A stretch of 64,000 nt of DNA from Linanthus parryae (Eukaryota > Streptophyta > Magnoliopsida > Ericales > Polemoniaceae), in NCBI GenBank assembly GCA_023055425.1, contig JALGPY010000008.1, forward strand, positions 23,223,359 through 23,287,358, read 5' to 3'. The notes below the pieces were generated by a model, which saw nothing but the letters and a program-made list of their open reading frames with translations, ran no database searches and was not told the origin of the DNA. Positions 49,782-61,400 of this stretch are shown here, in pieces. The translations under genes were made by a program, and so were the position numbers. The first letter of the stretch is position 1; the number at the start of each line of letters is the position of its first letter.

Positions 49782-50338
49782 ACACACACACTACATCTCA
49801 CACCCTTCATAACCAACAACCATCGCCACCCTCAAGGCCACCGCCACCTCTATTTCATCTTCACAGCTTTTTCACAAGCAGTCGCAAAATCCTACCAAAA
49901 ACTCAAGTCTCCCTTGCACCCACCACCACTACCATAGAAACCCTAACAATTAGTTACCCAATCAAACTCACATTCGTCTCAAATTAAGAATCTACATTCC
50001 ACTACCCTACCCGAAAGCCGTAACTTTAACAGCCACAAAAACCAATCCATAAGATTCACCCACAATTTGTTAATCCTTTTGCAATTCTCTTAAATCTCCA
50101 TTCCTGGGGATTTAGCGAATAACGTATTATGTAACCCAGAAGGTAATTGAGCGTGGTGAGTAGGATTCCTTGTTCTTGAGATGTGAAAAAATTTCAATTT
50201 TTGTTCGAGCTATTATATGCTTTTAGGCCCTCACGACAGCCCTGTGGCTTGAAGTTTGTGTCATCGAAGTACAAACCGCCTTCCAATTGCTGCTATGGTC
50301 AGTGGCAATCAAGCAATCTGTCTATCTGTCTGTCTGTA

Positions 50339-50385
<47 letters not shown>

Positions 50386-51371
50386 CTGTTTTGTAAATCT
50401 GTATCTCTCCGTTGAAGAAAAAAAGAAGCTATCAAACTTTGGGTGTGGTTGTGGGTTCTTCAATACGAGGAACAAAGACGAGTTTGAAGGAGGATTTTAA
50501 TTGTTAGTGTGTTTCTGTGGTGGTGTCTAGGATGAAATAGTGGTGGTGGTGGTGGAGGAGGGTGAGGGTGGTTGTTGGCGGTGAGGGGTGTGAGTGTGTG
50601 CAGGGGCGGATCCAGAATTTTGTCTCAGTAGGGGCTAAAATTAAGAGAGTGAACATGTTAAGGAAAAAAAGCTACTACTAAGGTGCTATTGTGTAGTTTC
50701 AGTGGGGGCTAAAGTGTATACTATACATAAAATATTGGGTAAAATCACAAATTTTGAAAGTTGAGTGGGGGCTATAGCCCCCACAATTGTCTATGTGGAT
50801 CCGCCAACAGACCTTGTCAATACCTATGGTGCTGACCTTGTCAATACCTAACGGATCTTATCAACGGTGTTGGTCAATCGGAGCGGAATGTCGCTAATTG
50901 TGATAATGCGTGTAGTTAAGTGTCAAAATCGATACTGCATGTTCTGAGTGTCAGTTAGATAAAACTGCATGTGAGGTAGTTAAGTGTCAATTCTTCTTAA
51001 AAGAACATCACAGCAAACCCTTTTCTCTGCCCTTCAATTCCATTGTGGAAAAGCATCTGTATAAATAATCTTTGAGTATGATATGTGAATTATGCATGAA
51101 GTAGGCAACTTAATTGGGATATTTTTCCTCTTCATTTCAGGATAACGTGCGAAACCAGCTTATCCAGTTTGAGTTGCTGCTTACAACCGCAACATTTGTG
51201 GTTGCTATTTTTGGCGTGGTTGCTGGTATATTTGGCATGAATTTTCCGATACAACTGTTTGAGAACCAGAGTGCCTTTAAATGGACACTGATGATCACAG
51301 GAGTAACGGGGGCGGTCATATTCTTTTCGTTTTTGTGGTTTTTCAAGTACAGAAGATTGATGCCGCTGTAG
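45339..51371 (+). CDS. Magnesium transporter MRS2-1/MGT2-like (CorA family)
   Basis: Five coding exons, 45339-45929, 48405-48533, 48621-48956, 49043-49090 and 51141-51371, encode 444 residues, all phase 0. The protein is a plant MRS2/MGT Mg2+ transporter of the CorA superfamily, a homopentameric channel; the closest members (MRS2-1, MGT2) are on the vacuolar membrane. The long N-terminal domain contains MADLKERLLPPRPAS, VDVLGLKKRGQGLRSWIRVD, EVDKFTMMRRCDLPARDLRL and the coiled-coil stretch LEIEAYPLLDELTSKISTLN. Two membrane segments follow near 379-400 and 416-436. The signature GMN that forms the pore mouth is at 400-402, and the protein ends with the basic tail FKYRRLMPL. Length and exon plan are normal for the family. 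The intron before the last exon is 2 kb and carries two transposons. Confidence 0.95.
47674..47717. repeat. AT-rich palindromic simple repeat in MRS2 intron
   Basis: Alternating TA/AT runs with self-complementary structure. Confidence 0.8.
49227..49541. mobile_element. 'cactttcacccc'-family element, copy 2, in MRS2 intron
   Basis: The 315-base element starts GGGTAAAAGACAC and ends GTGTCGTTTACCC. It is flanked by an 8-of-9 match CAATAGTTA / TAATAGTTA (49218-49226 and 49542-49550), suggesting an 8-9-bp target duplication (hAT or Mutator type). It matches the element at 8088-8403 over its length and has no coding capacity. Confidence 0.8.
49746..49790. repeat. poly-C followed by (CA)n
   Basis: About 20 C residues, then about 12 CA repeats, in the last MRS2 intron. 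Confidence 0.9.
50322..50386. repeat. (TCTG)/(CT)n/(TA)n compound microsatellite
   Basis: tctgtctatctgtctgtctg, then (CT)n, then (TA)n, in the last MRS2 intron. Confidence 0.9.
50605..50805. mobile_element. MITE with perfect GGCGGATCCA inverted ends, in MRS2 intron
   Basis: The 201-base element begins GGCGGATCCA (50605) and ends TGGATCCGCC (50805), exact inverse repeats. Next to the ends, the left side carries gtaggggctaaaatt and the right side gggggctatagccccca. No target duplication is recognisable. Related copies are at 54183-54380 and 1-46. Confidence 0.8.
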
Positions 51372-51644
51372 ACACACCACAACTATTTTGCTTAATTATG
51401 TACTCCTTAGACAAAACAAAGGAGCTAGAACAGAAAGTAGTTCTCTCACTTGGAGCAATTCTTTCCAAAAGTATTTGGCATTCTATGATTGTACTATAAT
51501 TTTTAGGGTTTTTGTTGGTCCTTGTTTATGCAGATCATGTTGGTGAATTGTGGTATCTAGTAAATTCTCCTCAGTACATTCAACCAAAGTGGGCTGGTTA
51601 ATGCCCATCCTGCCCGATCCCTTCAACCCATAGGGGTTTGGACC

Positions 51645-52416
51645 AAGGATTCAAATAACGGCCCGTATCGTACCGTATCGCCCGGTTCGTAACGGTATCG
51701 GAGGTCACCGAATCCGATACGGCCGATACGGGATGGGTGATTCGGATTCACCAGTGAATCGCCCGATATGCAGCGATATGCTTATGAAACGGGCGATACG
51801 GTTCGTTACGGTCCGTTACAGGACTTTGAAGAAGTGAGAAGAAGATGAAAACCCAAGATGCAGATTCTAAACCCAATTCGAAAGCCCTACCAATCGATCT
51901 CCTTTCTGGTTTGAAGTGAAATCTGAGAGTAATCAGAGAGAGAACGAGCGAGATAGAGAGACCCTTAGCCGTCGCACGCCGTTCATCCATTCTTCGCACC
52001 AACTTCCGACGACCGCGTCTGTGCTCTCTCTCTCTCTCTCTCCTCTCCCTCACGATTCTTCTAGTCCAGGCCTTATCTTATCTATTACTTATCCCTTAGA
52101 GGGTAAAGTAAGTTTACAATCTGACTATTGAGTTTTGGGTAAAATATACTTTCACCCCCTCTAGTTTATTGAAAGACACTTTCACCCTTGTAATTTGGGA
52201 AAGGACACCTACACCCCTTCAGTGTTTAAAAAACAACTAGTAAAAAATATTTGATATAAAAAATAATGCTTAAAAATACTTTTTGGTATCTTTTGACATT
52301 GTTTTAACATTCACGTGTTCGGTTTCCGATTCCCGTTACGGTTTGTCCGTTATGGGTCAAAACCGTTTTCCGCGACCGTTACCGATACGGCGGCCGATAC
52401 CGTTATTTAAATCCTT
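51645..52416. mobile_element. Mutator-like non-autonomous element with 10-bp TSD
   Basis: The 772-base element starts AAGGATTCAAATAACGG and ends CCGTTATTTAAATCCTT. It is flanked by the exact 10-base duplication GGTTTGGACC (51635-51644 and 52417-52426). The ends carry many cgatacgg/ccgtatcg repeats. The interior (about 51830-52080) is different in composition, GA/CT-rich and leader-like, perhaps a captured gene fragment as in Pack-MULEs. A piece of the 'cactttcacccc' family (52150-52225) is nested inside. No transposase is encoded. Confidence 0.88.
52150..52225. mobile_element. Nested fragment of the 'cactttcacccc' family
   Basis: ctttcaccccctctagttta, gacactttcacccttgtaatttggga and acaccccttcag match the left part of the complete copies. 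It lies inside the Mutator-like element. Confidence 0.65.
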
Positions 52417-52569
52417 GGTTTGGACCCACACCGGGGGGTGGTCGAGCTAGGGAGAAAAAAACCCGGACCGGCCCAGTTCCCTTCGTCCTCAACCTGCTCC
52501 CAATACGGTACCATTCAACCTCAACCCCCCGGGCTATTGACCTGGCCCGGACTTGGTCCACCACATTGA

Positions 52570-52816
52570 CATCTCTAGATATATGTTTTGCTCAAGAAGC
52601 AACCTCAAAATCTCAAAATTTCCCGTAATCCCCTTCAAATGCATGACGGTGTTCGAAAGGAATGCTTTTGACCAAAAAAAAAAAATCCAGCTAAAATGTT
52701 CTCATGTCAAAAGCTTTCCTTTCGATCACCGTCATGCATTTGAAGGGGATTACAGGAAATTTTGAGATTTTGAGGTTTTGGTGTTGCTTCTTGAGCAAAA
52801 CATATATCTAGAGATG
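52570..52816. repeat. Long hairpin: ~103/111-nt inverted arms, 33-nt loop
   Basis: Left arm 52570-52672 and right arm 52706-52816 are nearly perfect complements (catctctagatatatgtttt on the left pairs with its inverse at the right end), with one 8-base bulge and few mismatches. The loop is 52673-52705. It has no coding potential. It may be a small foldback transposon or a hairpin RNA precursor. It lies between the MRS2 and CNGC genes. Confidence 0.9.
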
Positions 52817-53639
52817 TTGCAAAGGGATGACCCGACTCCCAATCTTGAAACCAACCGGGTTGGGGCCGTCATTAGGGAGTCGAGGTCTGGGCCGGTTACG
52901 GGGTAAGAGGGGGCTGGGTTTAAACGGGACCGACCCCTTACATCTTGACTCAATGTGGCAAAATGGGATGAGCCGCAGGTGGAAATGACCCGACTCCCAA
53001 CCACCAACCCGACCCCTGCACACCCCCACCCAACCCCTAGCTCGCCCAGCCCGCCTAACCCCCTAGCCCACCCCGAGTACTGGCAGACCCTCCAGTCCAA
53101 CCCTGCCCAGCCCAGCTCTCCGGACTGGTTCGGCCAGCTAAAAAGCAACCTATTTCTATTTTATTTTATTTATTTTTTTTATTAATTTTTAATATTGGCC
53201 CGGGTCCGTGTGGGTTCAAATTCTCCACGCAATGACCCGGCCCGTACCCGGCCTGCCCCACACTCTGACCCGTCCCGCACTCATCCTCCTCTCCTTCAAC
53301 CGGCATAAACTCGGCGAGGCCGGCCCGCTCTCACATTGAATCTCAACAACTCTTTTTTTTTTTTTTTTTTTTTTGTTTTGAGAAAATACTTGACAACTAT
53401 GCAATCATAATATAAGAGAGTGTGCGAAATTGTTTTTCAGAAATAAATAAAAAGTGCTTAGGAAATGAAAAAAAAAAAAAAAAAAAAAAAGAAGAAGGAA
53501 AAACAGGCCACCAGGTCAGGCCATGAAACTGCAATAACGGTAGAGGGGGATTTATGCACTCGAAATTTCCGGCTCTCCCTCTTGCGCGCATTATGTCATC
53601 CAAAAATAGCCCCCCAATAACACCCTCTGTACCCTCTCT
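52817..53639. other. GC-rich intergenic repeat-like sequence with A/T homopolymers
   Basis: Sequence rich in gacccg, cccgg and ggcccgtacccgg motifs (about 52820-53330), with a T-run (53352-53374) and an A-run (53468-53490). It gives chance reading frames of low-complexity composition on both strands. No gene is seen. It is probably old transposon sequence related to that at 51590-51620. Confidence 0.5.
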
Positions 53640-53749
53640 CTATCGGTTCATGTGAAATGCAAACCCTAGTTTTCCCATTGCCACATTTTGCTATTGTTGT
53701 TATTCAGCCGACGATCAATAGAGAACCAGATTGAAGATTTTCTTTCACT
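53640..53749 (+). other. Inferred non-coding first exon of the CNGC gene
   Basis: Leader-like sequence ending CACT|gtaagt at 53749. A plausible next acceptor is gtgcag|GGTTT at 55286|55287, giving a second exon that holds the start codon at 55407. The 5' end is a guess. Confidence 0.45.
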
Positions 53750-53959
53750 GTAAGTCAATCTTCCCCATTCTGGTAAAAAAATGCTCCGATTACGAATAGT
53801 AAAAATGCAACCTTTTTTATTTCTTGATTTTTTGGATGTGATTATCATAGAAAACTGTTACCTTTCACATAATCTCCCTTAAAACAATGCTTTGAATTTT
53901 GAAAGAATTGTGACTCTCTAGTTTGTGAATCTTTCCTGTCATTGCCCTACACAATTCGG

Positions 53960-55205
53960 TATTGAGGTTATCGCCAGTAAACCTTGTGCATTTTCATGCC
54001 AATGATGACAAGTTTTCGTATTTATGTCATCAAGGAGAGGTTGTATTTCTATCATGTTTCAAGAAATTTGAGCAGTAAAGCCCTAATATGCTTTTGATTA
54101 TTTGGGGGTTGTCTACAACATAAATCATACATTTTCCTTGAAAAGGAATGGATAAAGCAAATAACAAGTCCATGTAAACCTCAGGGGCGGATATAGGAAT
54201 TTGCTACAGTGGGGGCTAAACGAGATAAATTCAGCAAAATAAGCGAAAAGTCTTAATTTTGAAAATTTAGTGGGGGCTATAATGCAATTTTTTTAGGGCT
54301 AAACTGAAAAAACTACCCAAACAAAGGTAAAACAAATTAGTGGGGGCTATAGCCCATCATTCATGGGGGTGGATCCGCCCATGCTGTGGACGGACCGGAG
54401 GAATTCAATTCAGTTGACAGTGGCGATTACAGTTGCCAGATTCCTGGAGATGCTGCACTTAGTCAAATTATATTTATATGTAAACATGACTAGCTTAATG
54501 CATTTCGTTCAATTAAGCTACTGGATGGAGATATGGACTTCTCCATCCGCTTACCATCATCAGCACAAACATGATAGATGTCTTATGTTACTTATTTTTA
54601 GCTAATGTGAGGTGCATGATAGATCTCTCTTTTCTTATGTGATATTTGCTAAGTTGAGCCATAGCAAGGCGGGGTTTCAGTAAACCTTGTGCATTCTCAA
54701 TTTCTCATGCCAATGATGACAAGTTTTTGTATTTATGTCGTCCAGGAGAGGTTGTACTTGTATAGTACTTGTATGTTTCAAGAAATCTAAGTAGTAAAGC
54801 CATCTCCTCTTATTTTTCTTCCTGAAATTGCTTTTCATTATTTGTGTTGTCTGCAAGATAAATCTTACATTTCCTTAAAAGGGGACTGGATATGAATAGA
54901 TAGGAGGAGGAATTAAGTTCAGTTGACAGTGGCAATTTGAGTTTGCCGAATTCTCAAGATGCTTCAGTAACTTATAACACATGTATCTGTAAAAAGGACT
55001 ATCATAATGAAAAGGACTATCATAATGAAATTGGTTCAATCAAGTTGATGGATGGAGCTACGGCATTCTCCATCCACTTACTACCAAACAAACATGATAG
55101 ATGTCTGATGTTACTTATTTTAGCTAATTTCAGGTGCATGATAGATTTCTCTTTCCTTATGTGATATTTGCTAAGTTGAGCCGATAGCAAGGTGGGGTTT
55201 CAGTT
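53960..55205. repeat. Tandem duplication (~510-525 bp units) in the CNGC leader intron
   Basis: Unit 1 (about 53960-54678) and unit 2 (54679-55205) match in order: the cagtaaaccttgtgcatt, gccaatgatgacaagttt, gagaggttgta, aattcagttgacagtggc, catgatagatgtct and gtgatatttgctaagttgag blocks. Unit 1 is longer by the MITE at 54183-54380, and without it the two units have similar length. Unit 2 contains a further 18-base direct repeat (aaaaggactatcataatg, twice, near 54993-55028). Confidence 0.85.
54183..54380. mobile_element. GGCGGAT-ended MITE, second complete copy
   Basis: About 198 bases from ggggcggatata to tggatccgccc, with the family's gtgggggctaaa and gggggctatagccc blocks. It sits only in unit 1 of the surrounding tandem duplication. 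Confidence 0.75.
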
Positions 55206-55406
55206 TGGGAGTTACAAACTCTATATTGAGTTCATGTGTGTGTGATATATACCATGAATGTATCTGATGATTCTATTCATAGTGCAGGGTTTCTCATTGA
55301 TATGTCACCAGATTTTCCTAGTTGAAATTTGGAATTATTTATCTACAAGAAATTGAGTTCTTCAGCGGCTGCAGAGACAACCACCTGATGCAGTTGGCTG
55401 TATAAA

Positions 55407-58400
55407 ATGTTTGATTGTACTGGTGGTGGTTACAAATCACAGTTTCTGGGTGGCCAGAAAGAGAAATTTGTGAGGTATGTATGAGGCTCACTATTTTCGT
55501 TTTTTATATGTGTATTTGTTTGTGTATGCCTATATATGTGGATATCTAAGCACTTCATAACTCAGCTAGAGAAGTATTACCCATTTCAAAAAAATTCCTC
55601 AAATCTGTATTACCAGTATCAATCTGGAAAACTCTGAAGGTAGATTTTGGGTAGTTAAGAACTGTTACGATGTTATCACATGATGAAAGTGTTTTGCGGA
55701 GTGTGGCAATGCAACTCATGAAGAATATATGAATTTATGTCACATGTATTTTATAACATGTGATGCTTGAAAGCGTTCTGAATTCATTTTTTATTTTTTT
55801 GTAGATTGGATGACTTGGAATCTAACTTATCATATTCATCTGACACCGGAGGAATGAATAGGTGTGGGTTTAGTATAGAAGGATTAGCCTCTTCTGCCCG
55901 TCCAACGAAACATGCTTCTAAGTCATTCAGAGTAGGAGTTAAAAGAGGATCCGAAGGTCTTAGGACAATCGGTCGCTCACTAAAAACTGGAGTTACCCAA
56001 GCAGTTTTCCCCGAAGATCTTAAAGTATCCGACAAGAAGATTTTTGATCCTCAAGACAAGTCTCTTCTATTCTGGAACAGGCTTTTGGTCATATCCTGTA
56101 TTCTTGCAGTTTCTGTGGATCCTTTGTTTTTTTATCTCCCAGTTTTCAATCTTGACGAAAAATGCCTTGGTATGGATACTCGTTTAGCATACACAGTCAC
56201 AACGTTAAGGACTGCTATAGACTCTTTCTACCTCATACGGATGGCTCTTCAGTTCCGGACGGCTTATATTGCACCATCATCTAGGGTTTTTGGGCGAGGT
56301 GAACTTGTAATAGATCCTGCACAAATAGCGAATCGATATTTACATCGCTACTTCATCGTCGATCTTCTCTCCGTGCTGCCTTTGCCACAGGTTTGACAAT
56401 CATGCTTTCAGTGTTGCTTATTCACATGTTTAGATAGGTTTTCTTTTATGAAAAGTTGATGATTATTGAAATGAAAATTCTGGTGCCAAGTAAATAATTG
56501 TCAGGATCATGTGGTACAGCACTCAACATATAACTGCTTATTGCAAAATAATCTAGGTTTCTAGTAAGCTTTCAGAATCGAGAAACACAATTTTTCCCTG
56601 TGTTTCGAAAATTGTCTTTTCATAGTTTGTGATCAATTATCACGTCCATTTTATCTGTATGAAATGTCTTATTTTGCCAGCTTGGTAGATCCAAGGTTTT
56701 CTGTAAAGACTTAGTCATGCAACTTCAATTTGCATCATTATATTGCTACCATTTATAAGTTAGAGAAACATCTTGTATGCATATCACTAGAGGATGTCTC
56801 TTCCTGCGGCGATTTTTTTTTTGGATATTTGTTAACAATCCTGAATGATCCATTTATTATTTATATCATCAGTTTGAGCTTATTCCATCAACTTTGTTGC
56901 TTGCTTAATTAGTTACGATAATAATGAACTTACAAATCTTATCCTTTGTTCTTGAAGATGGTTAATTTTTTTTCTTTGTTATCTGTCAATCAAGTTGTAT
57001 TAGGGGCCACATATAATTTTTTGACTTTCACATTGTGTGCAGATCCTGGTGTGGAAGTTTCTGCGGAACGAAACCGGCCCGGATATTTTACATGCAAAAC
57101 AGGCACTGCTGTTTATTGTATTTATTCAATACATTCCGAGGTTCTTTCGCCTTGTCCCACTAACTTCAGAGCTCAAAAAGACTGCTGGAGTTTTTGCTGA
57201 AACTGCCTGGGCAGGTGCTGCCTACTATTTGTTGTGGTTTATTCTCGCTAGCCATGTAAGTAGCTGAATGATTGTGTTTAAGCACATGTATCTTTTTCAT
57301 AGTTCAATCTCCCAACATCTTCACAATCACAAACTGTAGTGCAATGAATCATGAATGAAACATACATTTGCGCAAGTTCTTCAGTTGTTTCAATCTACTG
57401 ATCTGAAAAACTATGTCTATTCAACTCAACAAGTCTTCATTTCTGTTACTTTGGTTGGCACATGGATCAAATCCCTTATTTCTTTCCAAAGCACTTGCCC
57501 ATTTAAATACGATAAACTAAGTCTTATTTTAATGTCTCTTGTACACCATCTGTTCATCCAGGGCCACTAATAAACACGGCTAAACTATCTAAATGGGTTT
57601 TTTTGTCATTTTTTGTTATGTTGGCACAATTTCTGTTTTCAGTTTATTGATTCAGTGTCTTACTTGATGACGAGAAATCCTAACACGCTGTGCTAATCTG
57701 TTTGTTTCTGTTTTCAAGCTGAATTTTCTAAGGAAGCTCCTCTTCTGTATGTTTGTCTAGAATGAAAATATGAGAATGATTAATTTCAATATTTTTCTTC
57801 CAATCTTGATTGTTTTCAGCATCTACACCAGCTGCTTAGTAGGTTGATGAACTTTTCATAATAAGTCATAAACTAGAGTGTGGTGAGTGTAGAATGGATC
57901 GCTCCTGATACATGTAGCTTGTGCAGAAACTTAGTTGAATAGCTGGTATTTTCTTACCATTCAACCATAAAGAGGCAATTACACTGTTAGAATGCTAACC
58001 TAACTTGGAAATTTAACTTGCACATACCACCTTAGTGCTGTTGGTCTTTAGCTGTTGTACTGATAATCATGGCAAGCTGTGTGAATGACCAATAGAACTT
58101 CCAGCTGCCACTGTGTCAAAACCAGCTTACCTAGATGAGTGGATCATGTAGATGCAGAATGTGATAGATACATAGCCTACATAGAACTATAAAAACATTG
58201 AATGCAAGGGTGCTACTTGGAAAACTATGATGGCACATCTGAATTGCTGATATTTACAGTGTTATGTGTGACATTAAGATGGCCCGGTATGTGAATTCTA
58301 ATTGCTTTTTGATGTAAATCATATCACAATATCATTTTTTTTTGTTTTTATTTCAGATAGTTGGGGCTTTCTGGTACCTGTTTGCAATTGAACGCACCGG

Positions 58401-61400
58401 CACATGTTGGGGGAAAGTTTGTAAAGAAATTCAAGACTGTAATGTAAGGTTAATGTACTGCAATAATGGTGATCCAGAAGGTAGCAAGAAATGGAAAGAC
58501 ACTGGAGGGGAATTTCTTGATATGCAGTGCTCAGCTTCTAGCAACAATACAGCATTTGATTATGGAATCTATGCTCGAGCTTTATCTTCTGGAATTGTAG
58601 GTTCGCAAAGTTTTGTCTCCAAATATTGTTTCTGTTTGTGGTGGGGTCTACAGAATCTAAGGTAAGTTGAGGTCTTCATTCTCAGCTTGTTTTTTCATTT
58701 CCCTTTTGGAGAAAAAGAAGGATCTGTTTTATATATGAGAACAACAATTACAACATATCTTGTCTGTGATCTTTCAACAATCTAGTAGGGGCAATACACA
58801 GTAATTAATCTTAATCTCGCTAGCATGGTAGAAAGAGCTGAGAAAAATTATGCAGTGATCAACTGTTCATGTCAAAATATTGCTTGCTATCTTGTAAGAG
58901 GATTAAACTGTATAATTTTTCTATTATTATTTTGTTCTGAATTTAATGAATTTGGGGCTCTATTACAAGAACAATTTATTTCTAATCACTGACCATGTCG
59001 AATACTTCAAGTATTGGAAACCTCATAAGACAACAAATGAGCAGGATGGTGTACATGAAGGCTTATCAACTATGAAACCTCTTTATATTGATTGAGGTCA
59101 GAGCACCAAATTCACACAATCGGTTACCTAAGATAGTAAAAAAGATAAGAGTTGCAGGATCAGGGTTCTAAAAAAAGATCCTAGAATTTAAGATTATGAA
59201 ATTAATCTTTATGAGGCACGACAAGCAGCTACTATGCGTTAAAGAAAAATGAAAATAAATATATGAAGTTGGTTTTCTTTTGGATTACAAGGGAAACCCA
59301 GAGTCGCTATTGTAAGCTGTGTTGCACATATACATGTTTGCCATATTATCGTGAGATCAAACATATTTAAACATTGAAATTTGGACAGAGAATTGTCAAT
59401 TATTTCTCAATATTGTTATTTTATCCAACTTATTATTGGATTCATCTTTTGCGATTCGCACACACTGGAAATAAGATATTGCAGCCCTCATTTGCTGCAG
59501 CATGATATTTCAATTACATACTTTATTTACACTGTTGTTCAATCAGAATGTCTTAGGTTTATTGTGTCTGAACTCTTGTTTGTTCTTGTTTCAAACAGTT
59601 TCTATTTTTTATATTTTGATACCCTGAAAAGGACAGACAATTTAAAGGTTGCACTTAAAGTTTTTTGTTGCAGAATTCTTGAGCATCAGCGATAAATATT
59701 CTCTCTTTAGCTGCTATCATCTTCCATGTTGTATGTCTACTATGGCCGATTTTCTAACTTGTTGTTTTATTTGTCACAGTACACTTGGACAGGGACTAGA
59801 AACCAGTACCTATCCCAAAGAGGTCCTCTTTTCTATAGCAATTGCCATATTTGGACTCATCCTCTTTGCTCTTCTCATCGGGAACATGCAGGTACTTTGA
59901 TATGATCACAGTTTCTGTAGCATGTAACTTTTTTCCACTACATTTAAGAATACAATGATCTTCTTACTGGAGAAACTCATGCCAAACTTCTTTTCTCTGC
60001 ATAGCTTTCAACATCCTTTATCCTGAATCTCTAGCACTTCCGACAGCTATCTTGGTTTAAACATAGCAAATTCTTAAACCATTTATCATATGTTGAGCGA
60101 GGGTGTTGAACTGGCTGCATTAATAGCTCTTGTACTTTTAAGCATTTATCTCATGAAGGAAAATGTTTGTTATTGAAGTTTTAGACTACTTTGTGATGTC
60201 AACAGACCTATCTCCAATCTCTTACTGTTCGACTTGAGGAAATGAGGATCAAAAGGCGTGATTCAGAGCAGTGGATGCATCACAGGCTGCTTCCCCAGGA
60301 GCTCAGGGAAAGAGTCCGGCGTTATGACCAATACAAGTGGCTAGAAACACGAGGAGTGGATGAAGAGAACCTAGTCAAGAGTCTACCAAAAGATCTTAGA
60401 AGGGATATCAAGCGCCATCTTTGTTTGAACTTGGTCAGAAGGGTAAGTCTTTTGGCTATCTTGGATTAAACACTGCAAGTTCTGTCCAAATAACAGTCAC
60501 GATTACATGTAAAAATATTGCAAATTATACCTAAAATCATAGTTCTGCATTTTGAATATCCGTAAATTGTATCAAGAACTCCAGCAGTGTTATATAAAAG
60601 ATAGGCATATTAGTTATATTTTAATATCTCTCGAAACAACAGGATATATATATAGTTGGTAATTAATTAAGATTGTTATATGTTTTACTCTATTATCTCA
60701 ACAAACCTAAAAAAATAGGAACAAACCTAGAAAATAGGAAAACAAAATGGCGGGGCAAGTTTCATGACCAAACTTGGCGAGGTAGATGCAGGGCATCTAT
60801 TTTGCCTGAGGGGATGCATTGGAGCAAAAGGTGGAGGCAGCCACCAGAGAGGGGTAAATCAAGTACACAGCGACCTCTTAGTGGGGGAAGACTGTGCATG
60901 GTGCCTACAAGGAGCCCATCTGTTAAGGGTGGAATTCCCACACTGCGGCTGCCATGGCTCCAACCTTGCACCTTGGAGCAAATCTGCCCCACCGCATATT
61001 CTATTGGATTGCAATTTTTGCCCAAGTCCTTTATATTTTGCATAAAAAAATCAATTTGCATTACCTGCTGGAGTTGCTCTAATGGATAACGTTTGCAGGT
61101 TCCTCTATTTGCAAATATGGATGACAGGTTGCTTGACGCGATCTGCGAGCGACTGAAACCGAGTTTATACACTGAAAACACATACGTGCTCCGAGAAGGT
61201 GACCCGGTCGACGAGATGCTCTTCGTAATCCGCGGCCGTCTCGAGAGTGTGACGACCGACGGCGGAAGGAGCGGCTTCTTCAACCGTGGGGTCCTCAAAG
61301 AAGACGATTTCTGTGGAGAAGAGCTCTTGACGTGGGCGTTAGATCCCAAAGCAGGCGCTAACCTACCACCATCCACTCGCACAGTGAAAGCCCTAACGGA

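Noticed and set aside
52750..53148. 132-residue minus-strand frame rich in Gly/Trp/Leu
   Set aside because: Low-complexity product of a repetitive GC-rich stretch, partly inside the hairpin arm. No conserved features.
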